From NCBI GenBank assembly GCA_947475685.1, contig CANJNC010000037.1, positions 1-37,525 on the forward strand: a stretch of 37,525 nucleotides of DNA. The letters run 5' to 3'. The notes beneath the pieces were generated by a model. That model ran no database searches and was not told the DNA's origin. It was given only the letters and a program-made list of their open reading frames with translations. The stretch comes from Comamonadaceae bacterium (GTDB lineage: Bacteria > Pseudomonadota > Gammaproteobacteria > Burkholderiales > Burkholderiaceae_C). The translations under genes were made by a program, and so were the position numbers. This document shows, piece after piece, positions 6,823 to 15,919 of this stretch; position 1 is the stretch's first letter; the number at the start of each line of letters is the position of its first letter.

Positions 6823-6850
6823 TGGAGGGACGAGCAAGATTCGAACTCGC
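6823..6850 (-). other. 3'-terminal tRNA fragment (T-arm, acceptor strand, CCA), possible attachment-site relic
   Basis: Read on the minus strand, the segment gives gcgag-ttcgaat-cttgc, a 5-bp T-stem with the 7-base TTCGAAT loop. It continues with the 7-base acceptor strand tcgtccc, discriminator t and encoded cca. A T at the discriminator position and the gcgagttcga T-arm are reminiscent of bacterial tRNA-Gly, though this identity is uncertain. No 5' half with a matching gggacga acceptor strand is found upstream on that strand. It is thus a partial tRNA end of the kind left by tRNA-targeting integrases, at the border between the accessory block and dsbB. Confidence 0.6.
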
Positions 6851-6921
6851 GGCAGAAATCATGAAGCCCGCAGATGGCGATGAACTGTCCTGATTTTTTT
6901 ACCCTTTGAAGCCCTCACACC

Positions 6922-7467
6922 ATGACCCTTCGCTCTTTCTTGGCATTTCTCATGAACCCAGGGCATCAGCCCAGAAAAGCACTTTTGCTTTTGGCAGTGC
7001 TGCCTGCTTGCTTGCTTGTGCTTGGCCTTTACTTGCAGCACATCGTGGGCTTGGAGCCTTGTCCGATGTGCATTGTGCAGCGCTATGCGATGTGTTTGAT
7101 GGTGCTTTTGGGGTTGGCCTTTGGTTGGGGCCGCTCGGTGTGGCTTCAAGGTGTTGGATTTCTAGCCTACAGCGTTTTGAGTGGTTTGGGGGCCTATGTG
7201 GCCGCTCTTCAAAGCTGGCTGCAGTGGCATCCGCCTGAAGTGGTGAGCTGCGGGCGAGACTTTTACGGCATGATTGAAGCTTTTCCACTCAAACAAGCCA
7301 TTCCCATGATCTTCAAGGGCGGGGGAGACTGCGCCAATGTGGATTGGACGCTGTTGGGCTTGAGCATTGCCAATTGGTCTTTTTTGGCCTTTGTAGGCCT
7401 TGGTTTAAGTGCACTGTGGGTCCTTTATGACGCACGTCGCGAGTGTTTGAACCCCACCAGAGTGTGA
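6922..7467 (+). CDS. dsbB: Disulfide bond formation protein B
   Basis: DsbB is the inner-membrane quinone reductase that reoxidises DsbA and so drives periplasmic disulfide formation. The 181-residue protein has the expected four hydrophobic segments (about 20-42, 56-70, 76-98, 146-168). The first periplasmic cysteine pair is C47-x-x-C50 within LEPCPMCIVQRY. The second pair is C110 and C137, in VVSCGRDF and GGGDCANVDW. All four redox cysteines are present. It faces argA convergently with a 34-base gap that contains a cttggg/cccaag hairpin but no T-run. Confidence 0.95.
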   Translation: MTLRSFLAFLMNPGHQPRKALLLLAVLPACLLVLGLYLQHIVGLEPCPMCIVQRYAMCLMVLLGLAFGWGRSVWLQGVGFLAYSVLSGLGAYVAALQSWLQWHPPEVVSCGRDFYGMIEAFPLKQAIPMIFKGGGDCANVDWTLLGLSIANWSFLAFVGLGLSALWVLYDARRECLNPTRV

Positions 7468-7501
7468 GCGCTTGGGCCGTCCCCCAAGAGGCATTCAGCA
7501 T

Positions 7502-8851
7502 TCAGCTCAATTTCTTCACCAACACACGTGAACCACGTTCAGGGTTGTAGGCTTTTCTTTTGCTCTGAGGCAGCCACTCAGGCTCGACAGGCACAAATCC
7601 TCTCTTGATGAACCAATGCATGGCCCGTGTGGTCAAAACGAAGATGCTTTGCAGGCCGAGCGCCTTGGCGCGCTGCTCAATGCGTTTGAGAACTTTCTCA
7701 CCATCTCCTTGGTTTTGTGCTTGGGGCGAGACCGTTAAAGCGGCCAACTCAGCGGTCTTGTCATGCTCAAACACGTACATGGCGGCGCACGCAAAGATCA
7801 CCCCATCGTGCTCAATGACCGAGTACTGGCCAATGTCACGCTCGATTTCGGTTCTGGATCTCTTGACCAAGGTGCCGTCCTTTTCAAACGGTTCGATGAG
7901 TTGCAAAATACCACCCACATCCTCATGAGAGGCCTCTCGCAGGCTCTCCAACTTTTCATCCACAATCATCGTGCCAATGCCGTCGTGCATGTAGACCTCT
8001 AGCAGCAAGGCGCCGTCCACGGCGAAGGGCAAGATGTGGCTGCGCTCAACACCGGCCGTGCAAGCCCGCACGCAATGCTGCAAGTAAAAAGCCAAGTCCT
8101 CGGGTCGCTGCGCTTGGGGCAGTTGGGCGAGCAGTTTTTCTGCACTCTCCAAAGACAACTCGGTGTCAATCGGGTTGTCCTCTGTCACGGGCTCCATGGG
8201 ACTTAAGGGGATGCCTGGCACTTCGCACAAGAAGATCAATTTATCGGCCTGCAAGGCCGTTGCCACAGAGGTTGCAACCTCTTCCATGGCCAAGTTAAAG
8301 GCCTCTCCTGTAGGAGAAAATCCAAAGGGCGACAAGAGCACCATGGAGCCCATGTCCAGTGTTTGCTTGATGCCTTGAACATCCACTTTGCGAACAAGCC
8401 CCGAGGACTTGTAATCAATGCCACCCACAATGCCAATGGGCTTGGCGGTGATGAAGTTGCCAGAAATCACCCGCACCGTCGCACCCGCCATGGGCGTATT
8501 GGGCAGACCTTGGCTGAAGGCGGCTTCGATTTCATAGCGCAACTGACCGGCCGCTTCTTGAGCGCAGTCAAGCGCAATGTCGTCGGTGATGCGCGTGCCA
8601 TTGGCGTATTGGGGTTGGTGGCCTTTGGCCAAGAGTTGCTCATTGACTTGAGGACGAAAGCCATGAACCAACACAATTTTGACCCCCATGCTTTGAATGA
8701 GCGCCAAGTCTTGCGCCAAAGCTTGAAGCTTGCCCGCTTGGATGGCCTCTCCAGAAATGGCCACCACAAAGGTCTTGCCCCGGTGCATGTGAATGTAGGG
8801 GGCAACGGATCTGAACCAGGGTACAAAGGTAAAGTTAAAAACCAAAGACAT
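7502..8851 (-). CDS. argA: Amino-acid N-acetyltransferase (N-acetylglutamate synthase)
   Basis: ArgA acetylates glutamate with acetyl-CoA, the first step of arginine biosynthesis. The N-terminal two thirds is an amino-acid-kinase-like domain that in ArgA acts as the arginine sensor. Motifs include KTFVVAISGEAI, IVLVHGFRPQVNEQL and GGIDYKSSGLVRKVD. The C-terminal GNAT domain includes ALTVSPQAQNQGDGEKVLKR and FVLTTRAMHWFIKRGFVPVE. The product is 449 residues from ATG 8849-8851, matching the family start MSLVFNFTFVPWFRSVAPYI. An in-frame TTG 51 bases further upstream would extend it without added conservation. No clear ribosome site decides between them. It is divergent from hrpA. Confidence 0.93.
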   Translation of the reverse strand: MSLVFNFTFVPWFRSVAPYIHMHRGKTFVVAISGEAIQAGKLQALAQDLALIQSMGVKIVLVHGFRPQVNEQLLAKGHQPQYANGTRITDDIALDCAQEAAGQLRYEIEAAFSQGLPNTPMAGATVRVISGNFITAKPIGIVGGIDYKSSGLVRKVDVQGIKQTLDMGSMVLLSPFGFSPTGEAFNLAMEEVATSVATALQADKLIFLCEVPGIPLSPMEPVTEDNPIDTELSLESAEKLLAQLPQAQRPEDLAFYLQHCVRACTAGVERSHILPFAVDGALLLEVYMHDGIGTMIVDEKLESLREASHEDVGGILQLIEPFEKDGTLVKRSRTEIERDIGQYSVIEHDGVIFACAAMYVFEHDKTAELAALTVSPQAQNQGDGEKVLKRIEQRAKALGLQSIFVLTTRAMHWFIKRGFVPVEPEWLPQSKRKAYNPERGSRVLVKKLS

Positions 8852-9017
8852 AAGGGGTGATGCTGAATAAGGAAAAAATTGATCCTCCAAGCCCCAAGTC
8901 AAGACACTTCAAAGCGCCACAATTTGCAGATTGAAAGGCTTTTTAGCTCATGGGCACTTTTGATTTGGGGCTTGCAACTGAGATAATGCTTGATTGTGAA
9001 CTAATTTTGGCCTTTTT

Positions 9018-12000
9018 TTGACAAACGCTTCTTTCAAAATCGAATTCCCTCCCTCTTTGCCCGTCAGCATGAGACGAGAAGAGATCATGCAAGCCATTGA
9101 GGCGCACCAAGTGGTGATTGTCTCTGGCGAAACAGGATCTGGCAAAACCACTCAACTGCCCAAAATGGCCTTGGCCTTGGGGCGTGGGCGAATGAATGCA
9201 GCACAGGGCAGCAAGCCGCGTTTGATTGGGCACACACAACCTAGGCGCATCGCGGCCACGTCGGTTGCCAAGCGCATTGCCGAAGAGCTTGGCACGCCTT
9301 TGGGCGATGTGGTGGGCTTTAAGGTGAGGTTCAACGATCAACTGGGACCCAAGTCCTCCATCAAACTCATGACCGATGGTATTTTGTTGGCCGAGACCCA
9401 GGGCGACCCGCTCTTGAATGCCTACGACACCTTGATCATCGATGAGGCCCATGAGAGGAGTTTGAACATTGATTTTTTGCTCGGGTATTTAAAGGAAATC
9501 TTACCCAAGCGCCCCGACTTGAAAGTGATCGTCACGTCTGCCACCATCGACTCGGATCGCTTTGCCAGACACTTTGCCTCAAGCCAAGGGCCCGCCCCGG
9601 TCATTCAAGTCTCTGGGCGAACGTTCCCCGTTGAACTTCGCTACGCCCCCTATGAAGAGGCGAAAGACTTTGGTTTGAACGAGGCCATTGCTCAGGCCCT
9701 GGACGAGTTGTGGCGTGACCCGCTTCAAGGCGGCGATGTGTTGGTGTTCTTGCCCGGTGAGCGGGAAATTCGCGAGGCCGCGGACCATTTAAGAGAGCAC
9801 TTGAAAGCGCAAGTGGGTAACGCCAACGCCGAAGTCTTGCCCCTTTTTGCTCGTCTGACGCAAGCCGAACAAGACCGTATTTTCAGCGCCCATTCGAATA
9901 GGCGAGTGGTCTTGGCCACCAACGTGGCCGAGACCTCCCTCACCGTCCCTGGTATTCGCTTTGTCATTGATTCAGGCTTGGCGCGTGTCAAACGCTACAG
10001 CTACCGCTCCAAAGTCGAGCAACTCTTGATCGAAGCGATTTCACAAGCCGCGGCCAATCAAAGAGCGGGGCGATGCGGGCGAGTCGCCAACGGCATTTGC
10101 ATTCGTCTTTATGCCCAAGAGGATTTCAACGCGAGGAGTGCCTACACGGATCCTGAAATTCTCAGAAGCTCGCTTGCGGGCGTGATTTTGCGCATGAAGT
10201 CTTTGAGACTCGCAGACGTGGAGCGCTTTGCTTTCCTTGAGCCCCCCAAGCCCAAAGCCATCACCGATGGGTATCAACTCCTCAATGAACTCGGCGCCAT
10301 GGATGAGTTCAATCAGCTCACGCGTTTGGGCCAAGAGCTCTCCAAATTGCCCTTGGATCCTAGAGTGGGGCGAATGATTTTGGAAGCTCGCGAGCGAGGC
10401 GCGTTGAATGAGGTGCTGATCATCGCCTCCGCTTTGAGTGTGCAAGACGTGCGCGATCGCCCCTTGTCGCAACAGTCCCAGGCCGATCAAGCCCATGCCA
10501 AGTTCAAAGATGACAAAAGTGAGTTCACGGGCTATGTGGCGCTTTGGCATTGGTTAAAAACCGCCAGGGGTGACAAAGAAACGCCTCAGCCTCAGCCTCA
10601 GCCTCAGGCTCAGGCCCAGGGGTTTGCAAAGCCAGAGAAAAGACCCCCATTGAATGGGCCTGCATCAAGTGGGCCTGAATCAAATGGGCCTGCATCCAAT
10701 GAATCCTCTGTGGTCCAAGCCAAAGGGGCTTCAAATCTAGCACCCGAGCCAAGACCCAACCGCATAGAGAGCAAGTCATCCCAAAGGGGGGAGGCCCCCA
10801 AAGTGCAAAGCCCCCAAACGCTCATGAGGCCCAAGGACTATGCGCAACTGAGTCTTCAAGTCAGTGCGCAGGTAGCCTCTCAAATGGGCGCCTTAAGGGG
10901 CGATCCAAAGCAAAAACAAAGACCTCTGCCTGCAAGGGCTCAGGTGGCCCCAAGCGCTCAAGGCACACAAGGAAAAGCACCAGGACAAGGACAAGGACAA
11001 GCCCAACAATCTCACTCACAAGCACGGTTGAGTCAACGCCAATTCGATCAGCTTTTGAGACAAAACTTCCTAAGCCCCAGGCGCCTCAGAGAGTGGCGAG
11101 ATGTGTACACCCAACTCTTGAGCGTGGTGCATGAACAAAGATGGAAACTCAACCCCAAGCCAGCCAGCTATGAGCAGTTGCATTTGAGCTTGCTCTCTGG
11201 TTTACTGGGCAACATCGGCTTTAAGCCCCAAGAGGAAGAGCATTACTTAGGCGCGCGGGGCATCAAGTTCTACAAACACCCTGGGGCGCATTTGCGCAAA
11301 AAACCAGGGCGTTGGATCGTTGCGGCTGAGATCGTTGAGACCACGCGCGTGTTTGGTCGAGCCATTGCCCACATCGAACCCCAGTGGTTGGAGGAGGTCG
11401 GTGGGCACCTTCTTAAAAAACAACTCTTGGATCCGCATTGGGAGAAAAAACACGCCGAGGTCGCCGCCTATGAGCGCGCCACGCTCTATGGCTTGGTCGT
11501 CTACAGCGGGCGTCGTGTGCCCTTTGCCAGGCTGGACATGCGCGCAGCTCGGCAAATCTTCATCCGAGAAGCCTTGGTGCACTTGGAGTGGGATACGAAG
11601 CTGAAGTTTCTATCGGCCAATCAGCGCTTGATCGATGAGATACAAGACATGGAGCACAAGTCCAGGCGCCAAGACGTCTTGGTCGATGATGAATTGATTT
11701 TTGCGTTTTACGATGAACTCTTGCCTGAGCACGTCTACAGCGGACAAACCTTGGAGAAGTGGTACAAAGAGCAAGAGTCAAACCACCCAAGCGCTCCTGC
11801 CTTGTTCATGAGCAAACAAACCCTCATGCGCCACGAGGCCAAAGGGGTGACCTACCAGTCGTTTCCGCCGACACTTCGCATGGGGGGCGTGGACTGCAAG
11901 GTGGAGTATTTGCATGAGCCCGGGGCCAGTCGAGACGGCATGAGCGTGACCCTGCCCCTCTTTGTCTTGAACCAAGTGCACGACGACCGGGCCGAGTGGT

Positions 12001-13391
12001 TGGTCACAGGCATGTTGAAAGAAAAAATCCAAGCGCTCCTTAAAAGTCTGCCCCAAAGGCCCAGGTCCAGGTTGGTCCCCTTGCCTGAAAGCGCCCAAGC
12101 GTTTTATGACGTCTTGTCTGACCAAGCGCGTTTTTCTGAGGGCTCACTGATGCAAGCGCTGCTCAAACTGGTGAGAGACAAGACCCAACTGGATTTGAAG
12201 CTCACGGACTTTAAGACCGATACCTTGAGTGTGCATTTGCTGTGTCACTTTCAAGTCGTCGATGAGCACCAACGCATGCTCGCCCAAGGCCGAAACTTAG
12301 GCACCTTGAAGGCGCAATTGAGCAGCCAAGCCAGAGGCGCCTTCCAAGCGCTGGCCTCACTCAAACCCCGAGCGCTTGAGAGCAGCGTTTTAGTCTCAGA
12401 GGCAAAGGACTTGCACGCAAGGCTTGGCTCCGCGCAGACGTCAAGAGCCCCTTCAAGCTCCAAAAACCTTGCATTGAACACCCCTGCATCCAACACCTAC
12501 TCCTCTGGCCCTCAAAACGCCACGGCTGCAAGCGAGCAAATCTACACCACATGGAGCTTTGAGCCCTTGCCCGAACTCATGGAGATTGAACGCGGTGCGC
12601 AGTCTTTGGTGGGGTTTCCGGCCCTGGTCGACACGGGAGAGGGCGTCAAAATTGAAGTCTTTGACGAGCCCGATGTGGCCAAAACCCGCTTGGCCAAAGG
12701 CCTTGAGCGCCTCTTTGTGCTCCAACTCAAAGAGTCCATCAAGTACTTGCAAAAGAATCTACCCGCTTTGGTCAGCATGAACATGATGTACCTTCAAGTC
12801 AGCCCCAAAGCCGCGAGCGACGAGGTGTTCAAAGACATCTTGAGTGTCACGGTTCACAGGGCCTTTATGAGTGAACCTTGGCCCAGAGACGCCATCGGTT
12901 TTGAGCAACGTCTTGAAGAGGGCCGTGGGCGCTTCAATTTGATTGCCCAAGAGGTCTGTAAAAGCATTCACCTCGTGCTGACTGAGCACCAAGCATGTCG
13001 CAAAAAATTAAAGGACATGAAGCTACCTAGTGAAGTGAGCGAGGACATGGATGGACAGTTGAGTAAACTCATCACGCCGCGCTTTATCACCCAAATCCCC
13101 TACAGCCAGTGGCAGCATTTGCCTCGCTACCTCAAGGCGGCTCATTTGCGAATGGACAAGTACAAGTCCGATCCGGCAAGGGATCAGTCCAAGCTCTCTG
13201 AACTCAAGCCCTTGGAGTCCAAGTATTGGCGTTGGATGGAGGCGAGAAAGGGGCAAGAAGATGACAGAACGCGCGAGTACCGATGGCTCTTGGAGGAGTT
13301 GAGGGTGAGCGCCTTTGCGCAAGAGCTCAGAACGCCGCAACCGGTGAGCGTCAAACGCCTTGAAAAGGCCTGGGCGCTTCTTCAGCAGTAA
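9018..13391 (+). CDS. hrpA: ATP-dependent RNA helicase HrpA (DEAH box)
   Basis: This is a 1457-residue DEAH-box RNA helicase. Motif I is GETGSGKTT (37-45), motif II DEAH (142-145), motif III SAT (174-176) and motif VI QRAGRCGR (about 347-354). Helicase-associated domains and a long C-terminal DUF3418-type region follow. In E. coli HrpA (about 1300 residues) acts on ribosome-associated RNA. The extra length here is a repetitive, probably disordered insertion at about residues 515-690, rich in Gln, Pro, Ala and Gly. The frame has no ATG before the conserved IEFPPSLPVSMRREEI segment. TTG at 9018 is therefore proposed; ATG 9069 would delete that segment. An in-frame stop at 8997-8999 limits any further extension. 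Confidence 0.94.
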   Translation: MTNASFKIEFPPSLPVSMRREEIMQAIEAHQVVIVSGETGSGKTTQLPKMALALGRGRMNAAQGSKPRLIGHTQPRRIAATSVAKRIAEELGTPLGDVVGFKVRFNDQLGPKSSIKLMTDGILLAETQGDPLLNAYDTLIIDEAHERSLNIDFLLGYLKEILPKRPDLKVIVTSATIDSDRFARHFASSQGPAPVIQVSGRTFPVELRYAPYEEAKDFGLNEAIAQALDELWRDPLQGGDVLVFLPGEREIREAADHLREHLKAQVGNANAEVLPLFARLTQAEQDRIFSAHSNRRVVLATNVAETSLTVPGIRFVIDSGLARVKRYSYRSKVEQLLIEAISQAAANQRAGRCGRVANGICIRLYAQEDFNARSAYTDPEILRSSLAGVILRMKSLRLADVERFAFLEPPKPKAITDGYQLLNELGAMDEFNQLTRLGQELSKLPLDPRVGRMILEARERGALNEVLIIASALSVQDVRDRPLSQQSQADQAHAKFKDDKSEFTGYVALWHWLKTARGDKETPQPQPQPQAQAQGFAKPEKRPPLNGPASSGPESNGPASNESSVVQAKGASNLAPEPRPNRIESKSSQRGEAPKVQSPQTLMRPKDYAQLSLQVSAQVASQMGALRGDPKQKQRPLPARAQVAPSAQGTQGKAPGQGQGQAQQSHSQARLSQRQFDQLLRQNFLSPRRLREWRDVYTQLLSVVHEQRWKLNPKPASYEQLHLSLLSGLLGNIGFKPQEEEHYLGARGIKFYKHPGAHLRKKPGRWIVAAEIVETTRVFGRAIAHIEPQWLEEVGGHLLKKQLLDPHWEKKHAEVAAYERATLYGLVVYSGRRVPFARLDMRAARQIFIREALVHLEWDTKLKFLSANQRLIDEIQDMEHKSRRQDVLVDDELIFAFYDELLPEHVYSGQTLEKWYKEQESNHPSAPALFMSKQTLMRHEAKGVTYQSFPPTLRMGGVDCKVEYLHEPGASRDGMSVTLPLFVLNQVHDDRAEWLVTGMLKEKIQALLKSLPQRPRSRLVPLPESAQAFYDVLSDQARFSEGSLMQALLKLVRDKTQLDLKLTDFKTDTLSVHLLCHFQVVDEHQRMLAQGRNLGTLKAQLSSQARGAFQALASLKPRALESSVLVSEAKDLHARLGSAQTSRAPSSSKNLALNTPASNTYSSGPQNATAASEQIYTTWSFEPLPELMEIERGAQSLVGFPALVDTGEGVKIEVFDEPDVAKTRLAKGLERLFVLQLKESIKYLQKNLPALVSMNMMYLQVSPKAASDEVFKDILSVTVHRAFMSEPWPRDAIGFEQRLEEGRGRFNLIAQEVCKSIHLVLTEHQACRKKLKDMKLPSEVSEDMDGQLSKLITPRFITQIPYSQWQHLPRYLKAAHLRMDKYKSDPARDQSKLSELKPLESKYWRWMEARKGQEDDRTREYRWLLEELRVSAFAQELRTPQPVSVKRLEKAWALLQQ
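10584..10619. repeat. Hexanucleotide microsatellite cctcag x6 inside hrpA
   Basis: Four perfect cctcag units are followed by gctcag and gcccag, encoding a Pro-Gln then Ala-Gln run in the HrpA linker. The period keeps the reading frame. Confidence 0.85.
10653..10697. repeat. 15-bp tandem repeat x3 inside hrpA
   Basis: The three units are aatgggcctgcatca, agtgggcctgaatca and aatgggcctgcatcc. They encode repeats of the form (N/S)-G-P-(A/E)-S. Confidence 0.85.
10983..11000. repeat. Hexanucleotide repeat ggacaa x3 inside hrpA
   Basis: Three exact ggacaa units produce a Gly-Gln run at the end of the same HrpA linker insertion. Confidence 0.75.
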
Positions 13392-13412
13392 AGAGGTGCC
13401 CTTTTGGGCCAG

Positions 13413-13434
13413 GACTTCTGAGCGACTTCTGAGC
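13413..13434. repeat. 11-bp tandem duplication between hrpA and the aminotransferase gene
   Basis: gacttctgagc occurs twice in direct succession in the 45-base convergent gap. No terminator with a T-run is evident there. Confidence 0.7.
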
Positions 13435-13436
13435 GC

Positions 13437-14597
13437 TTAGAGTTTGGCCAAGCGCTCAAGGGCCAACTGCAAAGTCTCATCTTTTTTGGCAAAGCAAAAG
13501 CGCACAATGCCTTGGTCAAAGCCATCTCTATAAAAGGCCGACAAAGGAATGGCGGCCACTCCAATTTCTGAGGTGAGCCACTCGCAAAACTTGGACTCTC
13601 CAAGCGTCCTTTCTGGAACTTTCAAATCATCCAAACGCACACACTGAAAGTAGCTGCCCTGTGCGGGCAGCAAAGAGAAATGGGTTTGGGCCAGTCCTGC
13701 CCTAAAGAGGTCGCGCTTTCTTTGGTAAAAGGCGGGCAACTGCAAATAGGGACTGTGGTCTTGCATGTACCTGGCCAAAGCATGCTGCACGGGCGTGTTG
13801 ACGGTAAAGACGTTGAACTGGTGCACCTTTCTGAATTCCACCGTGAGTACTGCTGGGGCGGCACAATAAGCCACCTTCCAGCCTGTGACGTGATAGGTTT
13901 TGCCAAAGCTTGAGATGATAAAGGCGCGTTCAGCCAAAAGAGGAAAGCTTGCAGCACTGATGTGATGGTTGGGCGCAAAGACCATGTGCTCATAGACCTC
14001 ATCACTGATCACAAAGATCGAGGTGTCCTTGAGCATCTGCCCCAAGCGCTGGTAGTCCTCAGCGCTCCAAAGGGTCGCACTTGGGTTGTGCGGGGAGTTG
14101 ATGATGATGGCTCTCGTTTGGGGGCTGATTGCCTGTTGGATGGCCTCAAAATCCACCTTGAAGCTTCCAGGCTTCATAGGCACGGGCACGACCACGCCCC
14201 CTGAGAGCTCGATGTTGGGGATGTAGCTGTCGTAGCAAGGCTCCAAAACAATCACCTCATCTCCCGCTCTGACCGTGGCCAAGATGGCGCTCAAAATCGC
14301 CTGTGTGGCACCTGCGGTGATGGTGATCTCGCTGTTGGCGTCATAGGTTTTGTGATAAAGCGCCTCGATTTTTTTAGAGACCGCCACTCTCAACTCTTGC
14401 ACACCCAGCATGGAAGGGTATTGATTCAAGCCTTCCAGCATGGCGTTGGTGACGTGTTGGACCAATTCTGGCGCGCACGCAAAGTCGGGAAAGCCTTGAC
14501 CCAAGTTCACGGCCTTGTGCTCTAGGGCAAGCGCCGACATCACCGTGAAGATGGTGGTCCCCACATGGGGCAGTTTGGAGTCTAAGATGGGCGTCAT
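13437..14597 (-). CDS. PLP-dependent class I aminotransferase (methionine aminotransferase YbdL-like)
   Basis: The 386-residue fold-type I aminotransferase has NLGQGFPDF near the N-terminus. It also has ITAGATQAILSAI for cofactor phosphate binding, SPHNPSATLW at 169-177, and ISDEVYEH with D199 and Y202. The PLP-binding lysine is K233 in SSFGKTYHVTGWKVAY. These blocks resemble the KAT/YbdL group, which transaminates methionine, aromatic amino acids or kynurenine with 2-oxo acids. The exact substrate cannot be read from sequence. It lies 119 bases downstream of cysB on the same strand, so co-transcription is possible. A sulfur-related (methionine) role would fit that context, but this is inference. 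Confidence 0.88.
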   Translation of the reverse strand: MTPILDSKLPHVGTTIFTVMSALALEHKAVNLGQGFPDFACAPELVQHVTNAMLEGLNQYPSMLGVQELRVAVSKKIEALYHKTYDANSEITITAGATQAILSAILATVRAGDEVIVLEPCYDSYIPNIELSGGVVVPVPMKPGSFKVDFEAIQQAISPQTRAIIINSPHNPSATLWSAEDYQRLGQMLKDTSIFVISDEVYEHMVFAPNHHISAASFPLLAERAFIISSFGKTYHVTGWKVAYCAAPAVLTVEFRKVHQFNVFTVNTPVQHALARYMQDHSPYLQLPAFYQRKRDLFRAGLAQTHFSLLPAQGSYFQCVRLDDLKVPERTLGESKFCEWLTSEIGVAAIPLSAFYRDGFDQGIVRFCFAKKDETLQLALERLAKL

Positions 14598-14716
14598 GTG
14601 CTGGTGTATTTTAAACGTTTGGGCATGCGTGAACAGGCGGAATTTGAAATTTTCAGGGCAAAGGGCCTGGAAGCATCAGGGGGGTTCTACCAGTATCCAA
14701 GAGCGGGTCTTTAGGC

Positions 14717-15649
14717 TTAGGGCTTTATTTTGTTCATGGCCTCGAGGATGGATTTTTCAGAGAGCATGGGGCTCAAGAGTTGGGCAAATTCCAAGACGAA
14801 TTGTCTAAGGTAGGCGCCTCGCCTAAAGGCCACACGCGCCACATTCTTACCAAATATATGGGACGCGGGGCGGATGACCAAATCCGAATCGAATTGGGGC
14901 TGAACGGCCATCTCGGCAATGATGCCAACCCCCATGCCGATGCGCACATAGGTCTTGATCACGTCCGAGTCTATCGCCTCCAAAGCGATGTTGGGGCTCA
15001 AGCCTTGAACTTGGAAGGCTTGGTCGATCTTTTGTCGGCCCGTGAAACTTGGGTGATAGGTGACCAAAGGATAGGCACTGAGGTCCTTCAAGGCGATGGG
15101 TTTTTTCTTCACGCTCAAAGGGTGCCCTGGGGGCATCACCAAGACGTGTTGCCAGTCATAGCAGGCCAGTGTCACGAGATCAGCGTAATCGGCCAGAGAT
15201 TCTGTGGCAATGGCCACATCGGCCTCCTCATTCATCACCATGTGGGCCGCTTGGCTGGGTGTGCCTTGGTGCAAACTGATGTTGACATGGGGGTAGGCTT
15301 TTCGAAGGTCAGTGAGCACTTGAGGCAAAACGTACCGCGCTTGCGTGTGGGTGGTGGCAATGGAGAAGGTGCCCGAATCTTTTGCACTGTATTCATTGCC
15401 GATGCGTTTCAAATTGTGGAGTTCATTCAAAATGACGTCGATGCTCTTTAAAACATGGCGTCCTGGCTGGGTGATGCTTTTGAGTCTTTTGCCGTGACGC
15501 GCAAAAATATCTACCCCAAGCTCCAGTTCAAGTTCGAGGATGGCCTTGGAAACGCCTGGCTGAGAGGTGTGAAGCGCTTTGGCGGCTTCGGTGAGGTTTA
15601 GGCCTCGTTTGGCCGCTTCGTGAACGAATTTAAATTGATGCAAGTTCAT
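14717..15649 (-). CDS. cysB: LysR-family sulfur-assimilation regulator CysB
   Basis: The 310-residue LysR regulator has an N-terminal winged helix-turn-helix: LNLTEAAKALHTSQPGVSKA at 17-36, then the CysB-type LELELGVDIFARHGKRL. The co-inducer domain carries IATTHTQARYVLP, in which T100, T102 and Q103 occupy the positions that bind sulfate or acetylserine in CysB. Full-length collinearity and the HTH wording favour CysB or its paralogue Cbl over generic LysR proteins. It would activate sulfate-assimilation genes in response to O- or N-acetylserine. None of the cys structural genes is in this window; the CbiX-like chelatase at 19727 is the nearest gene with a possible link, through siroheme. 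Confidence 0.87.
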   Translation of the reverse strand: MNLHQFKFVHEAAKRGLNLTEAAKALHTSQPGVSKAILELELELGVDIFARHGKRLKSITQPGRHVLKSIDVILNELHNLKRIGNEYSAKDSGTFSIATTHTQARYVLPQVLTDLRKAYPHVNISLHQGTPSQAAHMVMNEEADVAIATESLADYADLVTLACYDWQHVLVMPPGHPLSVKKKPIALKDLSAYPLVTYHPSFTGRQKIDQAFQVQGLSPNIALEAIDSDVIKTYVRIGMGVGIIAEMAVQPQFDSDLVIRPASHIFGKNVARVAFRRGAYLRQFVLEFAQLLSPMLSEKSILEAMNKIKP

Positions 15650-15657
15650 AACTTCTA

Positions 15658-15685
15658 ATTATAAATAAAAAACTTGATAGATCAA
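15658..15685 (-). promoter_or_regulatory. Candidate cysB promoter with overlapping palindrome
   Basis: On the minus strand TTGATC (15685-15680), 16 bases, then consensus TATAAT (15663-15658). The -35 region overlaps the perfect inverted repeat ttgat-ag-atcaa (15674-15685), a plausible autoregulatory site. The predicted transcript would start only a few bases before the ATG. Confidence 0.45.
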
Positions 15686-15919
15686 ATAGTAATAAGTTGG
15701 GTTTGTGAGGTTCCCTTCATTGAATGCATGGAGGCAGAGTCAAGCAAAACCGTTAAAAAAAGCGCGGGCACGCGCCTCTTTAAAATAGACCTCAAAGGAT
15801 TTAACAACTCGTCAAGGCGTGTACTCTGGCACTCTAGAACTGTGGTACTTTATAAGGTGACATTGAAATTAAGTGCACCTTTGTAAAAAAATTCAGATAA
15901 GATATTGCCAGACATTTAA

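Noticed and set aside
14780..15451. Plus-strand open frame of 223 codons opposite cysB
   Set aside because: It is antisense to a clear LysR regulator. Its composition is explained by the codon pattern of the true gene.
15674..15886. A 70-codon frame upstream of the HepT-like gene
   Set aside because: There is no ribosome site, it starts inside the presumed cysB promoter, and its composition is random.
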